A stretch of DNA of 64,000 nt from Hyphomicrobiales bacterium (lineage in GTDB: Bacteria > Pseudomonadota > Alphaproteobacteria > Rhizobiales > Rhodobiaceae). The notes under the pieces were generated by a model. It was not told where the DNA came from and made no database searches. It saw only the letters and a program-made list of their open reading frames with translations. The position numbers were made by a program, and so were the translations under genes. The stretch spans positions 186,001 to 250,000 of the forward strand of contig PKTR01000006.1 of the NCBI GenBank assembly GCA_002869065.1, given 5' to 3'. Shown here piece after piece: positions 29,151 through 38,952 of the stretch (positions within the stretch are counted from its first letter, which is position 1; every line of letters begins with the position of its first letter).

Positions 29151-29792
29151 ATGCTGAGTATCGTCATACCGACCCTCAATGCCGAAAAGACCCTGACCCG
29201 TACGCTGGCGGCCCTTGTTCCGGCGGTGACGACAGGTGTCGTGCGCGAGGTCATCATCGCCGATGGCGGCTCAACGGACGCGACCGAAGAGATCGCCGAG
29301 GCCGCAGGCTGCGAATGGGTTTCGTGCACCGGCGGGCGCGGGGCGCAACTCGCCCGAGGCGCTGCACTGTCTCATCGCGGCGATTGGCTTCTGTTCCTCG
29401 ATCAGGACACGGTGCTGGAACCGGGTTGGAGCGAAGAGCTCGAACAACTCGTCGACCGCATGCAGCGGGTGGGGCGCGCCCATGACATGGCCGCGGCCTA
29501 TCGCCTGAGCTACGCCGACATCGGCTGGGTTCCGCGCCTGCAGGAGCGGCTGCACGCCGCGCATGCGCTGTTGCTTCGCCGTCCGACGGCGGCACAGGGG
29601 CTGGTGGTCGCGCGCCAGCTCTATACCCGCGTCGGCGGTCACCGCGAAGGCGTGCGCCGCGCCGATGCCGATTTAGCCCGCCGCGTCGGGCGCCGGCGCA
29701 TGTTTCTGATGAAAACGGCGGCGACGACGAAGTCGTCGGGCAGGAATGTCAGCCTGCTGCGTTCGCTCGCCGGCAGCTTCGGGATTCTTTAG
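29151..29792 (+). CDS. Family 2 glycosyltransferase
   Basis: A 213-residue GT-A fold glycosyltransferase. Motifs are SIVIPTLNAEKTL, IIADGGSTDAT (nucleotide-sugar site) and LLFLDQDTVLEPGW with a D-x-D metal site. Length fits short GT2 enzymes of the type annotated near arsenosugar synthesis, but the acceptor cannot be told from sequence. The ATG at 29151 follows GAGGG; the very long upstream frame is antisense to the radical SAM gene and is not coding. It is convergent with the following gene, which ends 2 bases away. Confidence 0.82.
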   Translation: MLSIVIPTLNAEKTLTRTLAALVPAVTTGVVREVIIADGGSTDATEEIAEAAGCEWVSCTGGRGAQLARGAALSHRGDWLLFLDQDTVLEPGWSEELEQLVDRMQRVGRAHDMAAAYRLSYADIGWVPRLQERLHAAHALLLRRPTAAQGLVVARQLYTRVGGHREGVRRADADLARRVGRRRMFLMKTAATTKSSGRNVSLLRSLAGSFGIL

Positions 29793-29793
29793 C

Positions 29794-30408
29794 CTAGTTT
29801 GACGTATCCGAAATGGTGACATCGCCCGCGTGCTTGCCGAGCGCGCCGGAAAGCCGCGTCGTGATGGCGACCATCAGGTCCGGCGTGGTGCGGTCGAGCC
29901 CATAAACCCAGTCCGGGAAATTGAGCGGTGCTTGTTCCTGCCAGATCTCGTCGTGCTGGTCGCTCGGCAGGATCTTTGCCGGATCGCCGACCGCAACCCA
30001 GCCGATGGGAACGGTCGAGCCCGGTTCGAGCCGCGTGCGGATGTGCACCACGCCGTTTATCCGCACCTCCGTGCCGCGCCCGAGATGGGAGCCGTGAAAA
30101 ACGGCGGCACCGGTCGCAACGAACACCTCGTCTTCGATCGTCGCGCCGGTGACATGCGCGGTCGGTCCGATGAGGCAGTGATCGCCGATGCTGCAGGCAT
30201 GGCGCTGGCCGGCGCGGACCACGGCGTTTTCCATCACGATGCAATTGCGGCCGATGCGGATTTGCCCTCCGGCTTCGCCGATGACGCGCGCGCCGTGCAG
30301 CACGCGGGATCCGGCGCCGATGGTGACGTCGCCGCAAATGGTGGCGTCCGGCGCGACCCAGGCGTCGGGATGAATGGTCGGCCCGATTCCGTCATGTTCG
30401 ATCAGCAT
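29794..30408 (-). CDS. Left-handed beta-helix (gamma-carbonic-anhydrase-like) protein
   Basis: A 204-residue hexapeptide-repeat protein. Imperfect repeats such as VAPDATICGDVTIGAGSRVLHGARVIG and CSIGDHCLIGPTAHVTGATIEDEVFVATGAAVFHG indicate a left-handed beta helix at residues 15-125. Histidines in QRHACSIG, PTAHVTG and VFHGSHLG could bind a metal as in gamma carbonic anhydrases, but the family also includes acyltransferases. The gene overlaps the MarR gene by 17 bases, so the two form an operon. Confidence 0.8.
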   Translation of the reverse strand: MLIEHDGIGPTIHPDAWVAPDATICGDVTIGAGSRVLHGARVIGEAGGQIRIGRNCIVMENAVVRAGQRHACSIGDHCLIGPTAHVTGATIEDEVFVATGAAVFHGSHLGRGTEVRINGVVHIRTRLEPGSTVPIGWVAVGDPAKILPSDQHDEIWQEQAPLNFPDWVYGLDRTTPDLMVAITTRLSGALGKHAGDVTISDTSN

Positions 30409-30916
30409 TGCCGTTCCTCTCGATCTCGGTTGCCCGTGTACCTATGGGGCAGAGCGGCCCGTCGCACAGCTCGTGGTCGCACAGCCGGCAGGTGGTGCGG
30501 GCAAAGGACCGCGAGGTCGTCGCACCGGCCAGAATTGTGTCGAGCGCGGCCTCGAAGGCGGCCCGTTGGTCGTCGGGCAGGGCGCCGAGAAGCCCGTCGA
30601 GGACGCCCAGGCGCGCTGCTTGCAGCCGTTCTGCTTCCGCTCGCCCGGTATTGGTCAGGGCGAGGGGCGCCGTCCGCCCGATCTTCTCGCCCCGTTCCGC
30701 CAGACCGCGTTTCACCAGCCCGTCCAGGACGCGCACGGCGGTCGGCTGAGCGATGCCCGCGACGGCCGCAAGCTCCGTCACCGTCAGGCCGGGGCGGTAG
30801 GAGAGGGTGAGCAGCAGGGAAGCCGCGCTCGGCGACAGCTCGCCAAGCGCCTCTCCCATCGCATCGAAGACGAGCAGGCCAAAGGCCCCAAGTTTGTTGG
30901 CGCATAACATATGCAT
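30392..30916 (-). CDS. MarR-family regulator with a C-terminal cysteine cluster
   Basis: A 174-residue MarR-type winged-helix protein. The DNA-binding part is LTVTELAAVAGIAQPTAVRVLDGLVKRGLAERG (about residues 44-76). The tail has four cysteines spaced C-x2-C-x4-C-x4-C in TCRLCDHELCDGPLCPIG, a possible zinc site or redox switch. It overlaps the downstream beta-helix gene and is preceded by two interlocked palindromes, so autoregulation is likely. The ATG at 30916 lies inside the operator; a second ATG is at 30910. Confidence 0.87.
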   Translation of the reverse strand: MHMLCANKLGAFGLLVFDAMGEALGELSPSAASLLLTLSYRPGLTVTELAAVAGIAQPTAVRVLDGLVKRGLAERGEKIGRTAPLALTNTGRAEAERLQAARLGVLDGLLGALPDDQRAAFEAALDTILAGATTSRSFARTTCRLCDHELCDGPLCPIGTRATEIERNGNADRT

Positions 30917-30926
30917 AGGCTATGCA
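30902..30926 (-). promoter_or_regulatory. Two overlapping operator palindromes at the MarR gene start
   Basis: GCATA-N3-TATGC occurs twice, at 30902-30914 and 30913-30925, offset by 11 bases (one helical turn) and sharing the bases GC. The right copy extends to TGCATA-GGC-TATGCA. They cover the start codon of the MarR gene. A -35-like TTGACT lies upstream on the minus strand (30946 to 30941), so the -10 would fall within the operator. Confidence 0.6.
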
Positions 30927-31084
30927 AAAAAATGGAAGGGAGTCAATCGGGAGAGGTGCGGGGGAGAGGTATGGGTGCCCGGGGGAGGGGAGTGGGGAGT
31001 GCGCGTTAGGCGCGGTCCTTCTTCCCCGAGACAACCTGTCATACACTGGAGTGAATAACGCAATTGTCGATTTGAGGTCTGAAA

Positions 31085-31567
31085 ATGCCCCGTAACATCG
31101 ATCTATTTAACGAGTTGGTCGGACTTGTTTTCGCCCAGCTCTATGATCGCTTCCCTGTAGCTTCAAACATCGATCGGAAAAAAATCGGTGAAGCTATTGG
31201 GCTTGAGTTGATTTCGAGTGAGATCAACAAGAAGGGACAAGAGCAGGTTAAGTTTGTGGACCCTGTCGAGGGACTTTCCTTCGAGAGGCTGCTCTTGAAT
31301 ACGACGCGCTGGCTCATTCACGAAGGCTTCATTAGAAGCGAGCGCAACGATGCGATGGTATCGGTAGTCCTTACCTCAAAGGCTCTTACCGCCCTTAACG
31401 CAATGCCGGCGTCTCTTGTTCCCCAAGAAGATGAACGCTCCTTTGGTGATCAACTCTCAGGTTTAGCCAGGGAAACCGCCACGGAAGCGAGGCGCTCCGC
31501 GATTACCAAAATTGTCGGAGAAGTGGTCGGCCACTTCGTGAGAGCCGCGACTTCGTCGCCCGCCTAG
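31085..31567 (+). CDS. Hypothetical protein, orphan-like
   Basis: A 160-residue protein I do not recognise. The first two thirds look helical and charged, with a central segment SFERLLLNTTRWLIHEGFI...VVLTSKALTAL that could be a winged helix. The C-terminal third (SFGDQLSGLARETATEARRSAITKIVGEVVGHF) could be an amphipathic helix. No signal peptide or full membrane helix is seen. Base composition is visibly lower in GC than the neighbours, and AGA/ATT-type codons are more frequent, which suggests recent acquisition. GAGG lies 7 bases before the ATG. It converges on moaB with a 4-base overlap. Confidence 0.65.
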   Translation: MPRNIDLFNELVGLVFAQLYDRFPVASNIDRKKIGEAIGLELISSEINKKGQEQVKFVDPVEGLSFERLLLNTTRWLIHEGFIRSERNDAMVSVVLTSKALTALNAMPASLVPQEDERSFGDQLSGLARETATEARRSAITKIVGEVVGHFVRAATSSPA

Positions 31568-32136
31568 TCTGCCTTCCCCGGCTCGGGGCGCAGTTTGCGG
31601 CGCTTCATGTGCTCGTCAAGGCGCGGCATGATCTCGACGAAGTTGCACGGCCCGTGGCGGAAGTCGAACTGCGCCTTCAGGATGCCGTCCCAGGCGTCCT
31701 TGCAGGCGCCCGGCGAGCCCGGCAGGACGAAGATGTAGGTCGCGTTGGCGACGCCCGCCGTTGCCCGGCTCTGGATCGCCGAGGTGCCGATCTTCTCGTA
31801 GGAAATGAGCTGGAAGAGGGTCGAAAAACCCTCCATGCGCTTCTCGAATAGCGGCTCGACCGCCTCCGGCGTCACGTCGCGCCCGGTAAAGCCGGTGCCG
31901 CCCGTGGTGATGACCGCGTCGATATTGTCGTCGGCGATCCAGGTGCTGACGATGGCGCGGATCGCGGCGACCTCGTCGCGCACCAGCTTGCGGTCGATCA
32001 GCTGATGGCCGGCCTCTTCGATGCGCTTGGCAAGCGTCGTGCCCGACTTGTCTTCCTCCAGCGAACGGCTGTCCGACATGGTCAGCACCGCGAAACGGAC
32101 CGGAACGAAAGGCTTCGACTCGTCGATACCAGGCAT
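31564..32136 (-). CDS. moaB: Molybdenum cofactor biosynthesis protein B
   Basis: A 190-residue MoaB/Mog-fold protein that binds molybdopterin and helps form adenylyl-molybdopterin. The fold motifs are FAVLTMSDSRSLEEDKSG, AVITTGGTGFTGRDVTPEAVEPL and the C-terminal VFVLPGSPGACKDAWD-like segment. The start at 32136 (MPGIDESKPFVPV) has GAGGAG just upstream; the frame extends to 32292 without similarity. No other moa gene is nearby. Confidence 0.92.
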   Translation of the reverse strand: MPGIDESKPFVPVRFAVLTMSDSRSLEEDKSGTTLAKRIEEAGHQLIDRKLVRDEVAAIRAIVSTWIADDNIDAVITTGGTGFTGRDVTPEAVEPLFEKRMEGFSTLFQLISYEKIGTSAIQSRATAGVANATYIFVLPGSPGACKDAWDGILKAQFDFRHGPCNFVEIMPRLDEHMKRRKLRPEPGKAD

Positions 32137-32554
32137 TGGCTCCTCCTCAGCGTCTTTTTTTCCGGGCGCCAAAGCGCGCGCACCAAATTCGAATAGAGCC
32201 GCGCGTCGTTTCACGCAACGGCCAAACCTCTTGCCGTGGTTTTCCACGCCAGAGAGGCGGAGACCTTGACCAAGGCCAAATGCCCGCCGCAATCGTCAGC
32301 GCATAACTGCGACAATTCGCGCGCCGAGATCTTTGTGGCATACTCGGGCAGAGGAGTCGCGAGGTTGGTCCTGTTGCATGCCGTTGCGGCGAATTCCGGG
32401 AAGTAAACCGAAAGCGGGTTAACTCAGCGCAATTTCGCGATGTGTTACCAATAGTGAATTGTTTTCGCTGATAGATGCGCATAATTGCAGCAAGGAAGCG
32501 ACGTCAACTTGACGCTGGAATAGAAGTTAACTGAAAACAAGTTAGGAAGCGCAT
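32137..32554. other. Intergenic region upstream of maeB
   Basis: This 418-base gap between moaB and maeB holds no gene I can support. A possible maeB promoter is TTGTTT (32459-32464), 17 bases, TAATTG (32482-32487). GTTAAC and TTAACT motifs occur near 32418 and 32525. The last 110 bases before maeB are richer in A and T than the surroundings. Confidence 0.4.
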
Positions 32555-34861
32555 ATGGGCAAGGAGCCGGAACGCGATCTCGACGAATCCGCCCTGTTTT
32601 TCCACCGCTATCCGCGGCCCGGCAAGCTGGAGATCCAGGCGACCAAGGCGCTCGGCAACCAGCGCGACCTGGCACTTGCCTATTCCCCCGGCGTTGCCGC
32701 TCCGTGCCGCGCCATTGCCGCCGATCCGGCAACGGCCCGCGACTACACGGCGCGCGGCAACCTCGTCGGCGTCATCACCAACGGTACGGCGGTGCTCGGC
32801 CTCGGGCCGATAGGACCGCTCGCCTCCAAGCCGGTGATGGAAGGCAAGGCGGTTCTGTTCAAGAAATTCGCCAATATCGACGTCTTCGACATAGAGGTCG
32901 ATGAGACCGACGTCGATCATTTCTGCGATGCAGTGGCAGCCCTTGAGCCGACCTTCGGCGGCATCAATCTGGAAGACATCAAGGCGCCGGAATGCTTCCG
33001 CATCGAGCGCGCGCTGCGCGAACGCATGCGCATCCCTGTGTTCCACGACGACCAGCACGGCACGGCGATCATCGTTGGCGCCGCCGTCGTCAACGCGCTG
33101 GAACTGGCCAGCAAGGACATCGGCGAAGTGCGCATCGTCGCCTCGGGCGCGGGCGCGGCGGCGCTTGCCTGCCTCGAAATGCTGGTCTCGCTCGGCGCAC
33201 GGCGCGAGAACATCTTCGTCACCGATATCGACGGCGTCGTCTATGTCGGCCGCCAAGAGAGCATGGACGAGTGGAAGGGCGCGTTTGCGCAGGAAACTGA
33301 CGCGCGCACGCTCGCCGACGTCATCCCCGGCGCCGATGTGTTCCTCGGCCTGTCCGCTGCCGGCGTGCTGAAGCCGGAGATGGTCGAGGCGATGGGCGAA
33401 CGCCCGCTCATTCTGGCGCTTGCCAACCCGACGCCGGAGATCATGCCTGAAGAGGCGCTGGCGGTGCGCCCAGACGCGGTGATCGGCACCGGGCGCTCGG
33501 ATTATCCCAACCAGGTCAACAACGTCCTCTGCTTCCCCTACATCTTCCGCGGTGCGCTCGATGTCGGCGCCACAACGATCAACGAGGAGATGAAGCACGC
33601 CGCCGTCCGCGCCATCGCCGAGCTTGCCAAGGAAGAGCCGTCGGAAGTGGCGGCCAAGGCCTATGGCGGCGTCAGCCACACCTTCGGCCCGCAATATGTC
33701 ATCCCGTCGCCCTTCGATCAGCGGCTGATCCTGCGCATTGCGCCGGCGGTGGCGCAGGCCGCGATGGACTCAGGTGTCGCGACCCGCCCGATCGAGGATT
33801 TCGAGGCCTATCTCGACCGGCTGAACCGCTTCGTCTTCCGCTCCGGTTTCGTCATGAAGACGATCATCGAGGCGGCGCGGGGCAAGGAAACCCGCATTAT
33901 CTATGCCGACGGCGAGGACGAGCGTGTGCTGCGCGCCGCGCAGGTGCTGATCGAGGACCGCATCGGTCAGCCGATCCTGATCGGCCGTCCCGACGTCATC
34001 AAGCAACGCGCCGAGCGCTTCGGCCTCAAGGTCCGTCCGGGGCGCGATTTCGAATGCGTCGATCCGAACGACGACCCGCGTTACCGCGACTATGTCGACC
34101 TCTATTTCTCCTGCGTCGGCCGGCGCGGCGTGAACCCGGAGGTCGCCCGCTCAATCGTGCGCACCAACACCACCGTCATCGGCGCACTGGCGCTGAAACG
34201 CGGCGATGCCGACGCGCTCATCTGCGGTCTCGACGGCCGCTTCGTGAAGCATCTGCGTGATGTGCGCAACATCATCGGCCTGGCCGAGGGGGTGCGCGAT
34301 TATTCGACCCTGTCGATGCTGATCAACACCAAGGGCGCCTATTTCCTCGCCGATACCTACGTCACCGACAATCCGGGCCCTGAGGAAATCGCCGAAATGA
34401 CCGTGCTGGCGGCCAGCCATATCCGCCGCTTCGGCATCACGCCGCGCGCCGCGCTGCTGTCGCATTCGAATTTCGGCTCGCGCGACACGCCGTCGGCGAT
34501 GAAGATGCGGCAAGCCGTCGAACGCGTCTGGGAGCTTGCGCCCGATCTCGATGTCGATGGCGAAATGCATGGTGACGCCGCGCTTTCCGAAGTGATCCGC
34601 GAGCGCGTCATGCCGAATTCGAAGCTGCCAGGCGACGCCAACCTGTTCGTCTTCCCCTCGCTTGATGCCGCCAACATTGCGCTGACCATGATCAAGGTGA
34701 TGACCGACGCGCTGCATGTCGGGCCGATCCTGCTTGGCGCGGCGCAGACCGCCCATGTGCTGACCCCGTCGATCACCTCGCGCGGCGTCGTCAACATGTC
34801 GGCGCTCGCCGCTGTCGAGGCGCAGTCACTGATGGCGGGCGAGGCTGCCGCTGCCGAATAA
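32555..34861 (+). CDS. maeB: NADP-dependent malic enzyme with phosphotransacetylase-like domain
   Basis: A 768-residue two-part protein. Residues 1 to about 430 are malic enzyme, which decarboxylates malate to pyruvate with NADP+; motifs include [30 protein letters not shown] and the nucleotide fold [16 protein letters not shown]. Residues from about 430 are a phosphate-acetyltransferase-like domain that is usually regulatory in such fusions. The length is typical for the fused enzyme of proteobacteria. With ppdK at 51057 it gives a malate-pyruvate-PEP route. The ATG at 32555 follows GTTAGGAAGCG. Confidence 0.95.
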   Translation: MGKEPERDLDESALFFHRYPRPGKLEIQATKALGNQRDLALAYSPGVAAPCRAIAADPATARDYTARGNLVGVITNGTAVLGLGPIGPLASKPVMEGKAVLFKKFANIDVFDIEVDETDVDHFCDAVAALEPTFGGINLEDIKAPECFRIERALRERMRIPVFHDDQHGTAIIVGAAVVNALELASKDIGEVRIVASGAGAAALACLEMLVSLGARRENIFVTDIDGVVYVGRQESMDEWKGAFAQETDARTLADVIPGADVFLGLSAAGVLKPEMVEAMGERPLILALANPTPEIMPEEALAVRPDAVIGTGRSDYPNQVNNVLCFPYIFRGALDVGATTINEEMKHAAVRAIAELAKEEPSEVAAKAYGGVSHTFGPQYVIPSPFDQRLILRIAPAVAQAAMDSGVATRPIEDFEAYLDRLNRFVFRSGFVMKTIIEAARGKETRIIYADGEDERVLRAAQVLIEDRIGQPILIGRPDVIKQRAERFGLKVRPGRDFECVDPNDDPRYRDYVDLYFSCVGRRGVNPEVARSIVRTNTTVIGALALKRGDADALICGLDGRFVKHLRDVRNIIGLAEGVRDYSTLSMLINTKGAYFLADTYVTDNPGPEEIAEMTVLAASHIRRFGITPRAALLSHSNFGSRDTPSAMKMRQAVERVWELAPDLDVDGEMHGDAALSEVIRERVMPNSKLPGDANLFVFPSLDAANIALTMIKVMTDALHVGPILLGAAQTAHVLTPSITSRGVVNMSALAAVEAQSLMAGEAAAAE

Positions 34862-34877
34862 CGTCAGCACTCCCGAA

Positions 34878-34902
34878 GCGGGGCGGCGGAGCGCTGCCCC
34901 GC
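34878..34902 (+). terminator. Weak hairpin downstream of maeB
   Basis: GCGGGGC (34878-34884) and GCCCCGC (34896-34902) form a 7-bp stem with an 11-base loop, 17 bases after the maeB stop. No T run follows, so intrinsic termination is doubtful. Confidence 0.3.
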
Positions 34903-35015
34903 CTACGCAGATCATCATACGCAAACAAGACAATTGAAAACGGCCCGCCATTTGGGGCACCCTCAAAGAAAAAGCTGAACGGCAAAGCCGCAGTTGAACA
35001 AGAGTAGGGGGAAAA

Positions 35016-35615
35016 ATGGCGGACATTCTGATTGTCTATGCCTCGCTTGAGGGGCAAACGCGCAAGATTTGCTGTCGCACGGCCAACAAACTGCAGCGGC
35101 AGGGTCACAACGTCTCGGTTCTCGATGCCCACACCGACGGGGAAATGCCCGATGCGATCGACGGGGCGATCATCGCCGGGCCGATCCATTACGAAAAGCA
35201 CGACGACAAGCTGGTGCAGTTCCTGGCTGACCACAAGGACCGCCTGGCGGCGATCCCGACTGCGTTCGTCACCGTCAGCCTGTCGGCCGGTTCGAAGGAT
35301 CAGAAGGAACGCGACGCGGCCAAGGCGATCACCAACGATCTGCTGGATCATGTCGGTCTTGCGCCAGCGATGAAGCTGCAGGCGGCGGGTGCCGTGCATG
35401 ACGACAAGCTCGGCTTCTTCAAGCGCATGATGTTGCATCGGATCCTGCGCCAGAAGGGCGTGACGCCCGATGCGTCCGGCCACACCGAGTTCACCGACTG
35501 GAAGAGCTGCGACGCCTTCGTCAATCACTTCGTGCGCGAACATGTTCCCGAGCGTCGCAAGGCAAGCCTCGCAAGAAAGCCGCAAACGGTTCAGACCGAA
35601 ACCCGGCTTGCTTGA
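35016..35615 (+). CDS. Flavodoxin-domain protein (HemG-like)
   Basis: A 199-residue flavodoxin-fold protein like HemG, the menaquinone- or quinone-dependent protoporphyrinogen oxidase. The FMN phosphate loop is VYASLEGQTRKI (residues 7-18), and the second FMN region is AIIAGPIHYEKHD. An insert with HDDKLGFFKRMMLHRILRQKG (about 127-147) corresponds to the HemG long loop that associates with the membrane. The C-terminal tail is basic and polar. HemG function is plausible but other flavodoxin reductases cannot be excluded. Confidence 0.75.
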   Translation: MADILIVYASLEGQTRKICCRTANKLQRQGHNVSVLDAHTDGEMPDAIDGAIIAGPIHYEKHDDKLVQFLADHKDRLAAIPTAFVTVSLSAGSKDQKERDAAKAITNDLLDHVGLAPAMKLQAAGAVHDDKLGFFKRMMLHRILRQKGVTPDASGHTEFTDWKSCDAFVNHFVREHVPERRKASLARKPQTVQTETRLA

Positions 35616-35712
35616 GCGCCGTGGCGTTCCCATGTTAGGCGGCAGCGGGAAGGTTGCGCCGTTTTCCGGCGTGGCTTTCGCTATGTCCTGAGACATTCGC
35701 CGGGAGCGTTCT

Positions 35713-36570
35713 GTGTTCGATGAATTCCGCCAGTGGCTGAACAAGAAACTGTTCGACAAGCCGACCGTGATCCCGGTCGTGCGCGTGTCGGGCGCCATCG
35801 GCATGGCCGTGCCGCTGCGTCCCGGCGTGTCGCTCGCGAGCCTCGCCGCGCCGTTGAAGAAGGCCTTCTCGATGAAGAAGGCGCCGGCAGTGGCGATCGT
35901 CATCAATTCGCCTGGCGGCTCGCCGGTGCAGTCCAATCTGATCTACAAGCGCATCCGCGCGCTGGCGGAAGAAAACGAGAAGGACGTCCTCGTCTTCGTC
36001 GAGGATGTCGCGGCCTCCGGCGGCTACATGATCGCGCTTGCCGGCGATGAGATCGTCGCCGACCCGTCCTCGATCGTCGGTTCCATTGGCGTCGTGTCGC
36101 AGGGCTTCGGCTTCGTCGGGCTGATCGATAAGCTCGGCATCGAACGCCGCGTCTACACCGCCGGCACCCGCAAGGCGATCCTCGATGCCTTCGCGCCGGA
36201 AAACGAAGACGATATCGAGCACCTGAAGAGTCTGCAGGCGGAGATCCACGAGACCTTCATCGACATGGTGAAGGGCCGCCGCGGCGATATCCTGCGCGAC
36301 GATGAGGATCTGTTCTCCGGTCTGTTCTGGACCGGCACGCAGGCCCGCGATCTTGGCCTCGTCGACCAGATCGGCGATATCCGCTCCGTCCTGCGCGAAC
36401 GCTTCGGCGAGAGTGTTGAGATGAAGCTCGTGTCGGCCGAAAAGCGCTTTCCCTGGTCGCGTGGCAATGGGGCAGGGGTGTTTGCGGGTCTGAAATCGGA
36501 GGCTTCGCTCGCCGAAGACATGGTCGCCGCGCTCGAGACGCGCGCGCTGTGGCAGCGCTACGGCCTATAA
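35713..36570 (+). CDS. S49-family signal-peptide-peptidase-like protease
   Basis: A 285-residue SppA/SohB-type serine protease. The Ser-Lys dyad is Ser102 in VEDVAASGGYMIA and Lys154 in GTRKAILDAF. VINSPGGSPVQSNLIYKRI (oxyanion region) and SIVGSIGVVSQGF are also present. There is no strong N-terminal membrane segment, unlike E. coli SohB, so it may be cytoplasmic or peripheral. The start is a GTG after GGGAGCG. It is followed by a small membrane-protein gene 71 bases downstream. Confidence 0.9.
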   Translation: MFDEFRQWLNKKLFDKPTVIPVVRVSGAIGMAVPLRPGVSLASLAAPLKKAFSMKKAPAVAIVINSPGGSPVQSNLIYKRIRALAEENEKDVLVFVEDVAASGGYMIALAGDEIVADPSSIVGSIGVVSQGFGFVGLIDKLGIERRVYTAGTRKAILDAFAPENEDDIEHLKSLQAEIHETFIDMVKGRRGDILRDDEDLFSGLFWTGTQARDLGLVDQIGDIRSVLRERFGESVEMKLVSAEKRFPWSRGNGAGVFAGLKSEASLAEDMVAALETRALWQRYGL

Positions 36571-36641
36571 TCGAACAGCCGGCAACGGCGAACGAATGAC
36601 GGGCTCGCCGCTACGCGGGCCAACGGGGGAAACGATACGCG

Positions 36642-36833
36642 ATGGCTCAGCTCGTTGTGATGGCTCTGATCGGCGCCGGCGCCTATTTCGGCTGGAAGGC
36701 GTTCAAGCGCGAGATGGCGCGCGTCGACAAACGGCTGCGCGACGTCGAGAAGGACAAGCGGAAGGCCAAGGACTCGGTGCCGACATTGCGCGCCGGCGAT
36801 GACGGCGTGTTCCGCCCGAGCGACGAGGACTAA
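36642..36833 (+). CDS. Small membrane protein of unknown function
   Basis: A 63-residue protein with one N-terminal membrane helix (QLVVMALIGAGAYFGWKAF) and a strongly charged helix after it (KREMARVDKRLRDVEKDKRKAK), probably cytoplasmic. It ends DDGVFRPSDED. It resembles conserved short proteins of rhizobia. It lies after the S49 peptidase and before a 45-bp repeat, and may be co-transcribed with the peptidase. Confidence 0.7.
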   Translation: MAQLVVMALIGAGAYFGWKAFKREMARVDKRLRDVEKDKRKAKDSVPTLRAGDDGVFRPSDED

Positions 36834-36834
36834 A

Positions 36835-36879
36835 GCGCTTTCCCAAAAAGTTGACAGACTTTTTGGACAAGAAAACGCG
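36835..36879. repeat. 45-bp dispersed hairpin repeat, copy 1
   Basis: The unit starts GCGCTTTCCC and ends GAAAACGCG. Inside, CCAAAAAGT and ACTTTTTGG form a 9-bp inverted repeat around TGACAG. A copy with one base changed is at 40376-40420 in the same orientation. It begins two bases after the stop codon of the preceding small gene. Confidence 0.85.
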
Positions 36880-36962
36880 AAAACAAACCCGCGAAGCCTG
36901 TGTCGGTTGCGAAGCAAACGCAACAGGAATGAGCGCGTTACGGGTCTAGTTTTTCAGAAAAA

Positions 36963-37100
36963 TCAGCAGTAAAGCGCCGTGCTCAACAGGCCGGCGATGG
37001 CGACGATCAGCGTGGTCGCGACGGCAAGGCCGGTCGGCAGGCGGGTGTCGGCAAGCGCGGAATGGGTCGTGGCGATCGCGGTCGTATCCATCTCGGACAT
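36963..37100 (-). CDS. Very small membrane protein (45 residues)
   Basis: A 45-residue frame, MSEMDTTAIATTHSALADTR followed by one hydrophobic helix ending ...LLSTALYC, with a stop at 36963. AAGGAG lies 8 bases upstream of the ATG at 37100 on the minus strand, which is strong support for a short gene. The soluble N-terminus is polar and the C-terminal 23 residues form one membrane segment. The function is unknown. It is convergent with the 63-residue membrane protein and divergent from glyQ. Confidence 0.6.
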   Translation of the reverse strand: MSEMDTTAIATTHSALADTRLPTGLAVATTLIVAIAGLLSTALYC

Positions 37101-37362
37101 GAGCAGGGCTCCTTCGGAAACGGTGCAGCGGTCGGTCCGCCGCTCTCAACGCCACTTGTGAACCGCGCCGGCCCGGAAGGATGTGATCGGCAGCACAGTT
37201 CGGCGAGACCTTGCACCGATTCTCGTATGATGTGGAGTCCGCGCGCCGAAACCGGCCGCCGCACCCTGACGGCATGAGATGATTTGCACCTGCGGCGACT
37301 TCATGTAGTGTCCCGGCCAAATCGCCAGATGGCAGTGATCGAAGCAAACCGGAAGTTCGTCG

Positions 37363-38310
<948 letters not shown>

Positions 38311-38349
38311 AGCGGGCTCGATAAGTCGCGCCGTGGCGCGCAACTCGGT

Positions 38350-38952
38350 TTAGGCTTCGTTGTTCTTAAGGGCCTGAACGATAGCTTCTGCATGGCCGCG
38401 CAATTTCTCGATGGTTGAGTGCGGGTCGGCGATCAGGTCTGAAATGGCCACCTCCGTGGACCGCAGGTAGACGTTGCCGTCCCAGGTTTTGGCATCCCAA
38501 TCGTCCGCGCTCAGGCTGCTTACGTCGAAATCATCGTCGTCGCTCCAAAGCTCGAGCGAGACTTTTCTTGACCAGCGATCCATGGTGACCGTCATGCAGG
38601 CGGCGCCGCGTTCCTGCGTTCCGAAATAGTGGCGGTTGATCTGAGAGTTCTCCCATATCGCGTAAGGCGTGCTCTCCGACGAAACGGGATCGAGGTTTTC
38701 CTCGCCGAAAAGTGCAGCTGCGCTCGCGGCTCCAAAAGTGCCATTCCACAGCTCGAACAGCACATCGATGAAATCGGCACGCACCTTTGCAGCCATCAGA
38801 AGTGCTTGGTTGTAGTTCCGTATGTGATCGAACTCGAACTCGGGACATTTCTTCCCGGCGAGGTCGGGGACGAGGGCGTCGACGGCGCGGGCGACTGCCC
38901 GGTCATCGCTGAAATACGCCTGCAGGCTTTCCGGTATCGTGTAGGTCATCAT
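38350..38952 (-). CDS. Hypothetical acidic protein paired with a PD-(D/E)XK protein
   Basis: A 200-residue protein I do not recognise. It is acidic, with a run WSDDDDFDVSSLSADDWDAKTWDG near residues 130-155, and has no signal peptide or membrane helix. Its start ATG (38952) overlaps the stop of the nuclease-like gene (ATGATGA), so the two are translated as a pair. The acidic character would suit a partner or inhibitor of a DNA-binding nuclease, but this is inference. Composition is lower in GC than in glyQ. Confidence 0.6.
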   Translation of the reverse strand: MMTYTIPESLQAYFSDDRAVARAVDALVPDLAGKKCPEFEFDHIRNYNQALLMAAKVRADFIDVLFELWNGTFGAASAAALFGEENLDPVSSESTPYAIWENSQINRHYFGTQERGAACMTVTMDRWSRKVSLELWSDDDDFDVSSLSADDWDAKTWDGNVYLRSTEVAISDLIADPHSTIEKLRGHAEAIVQALKNNEA

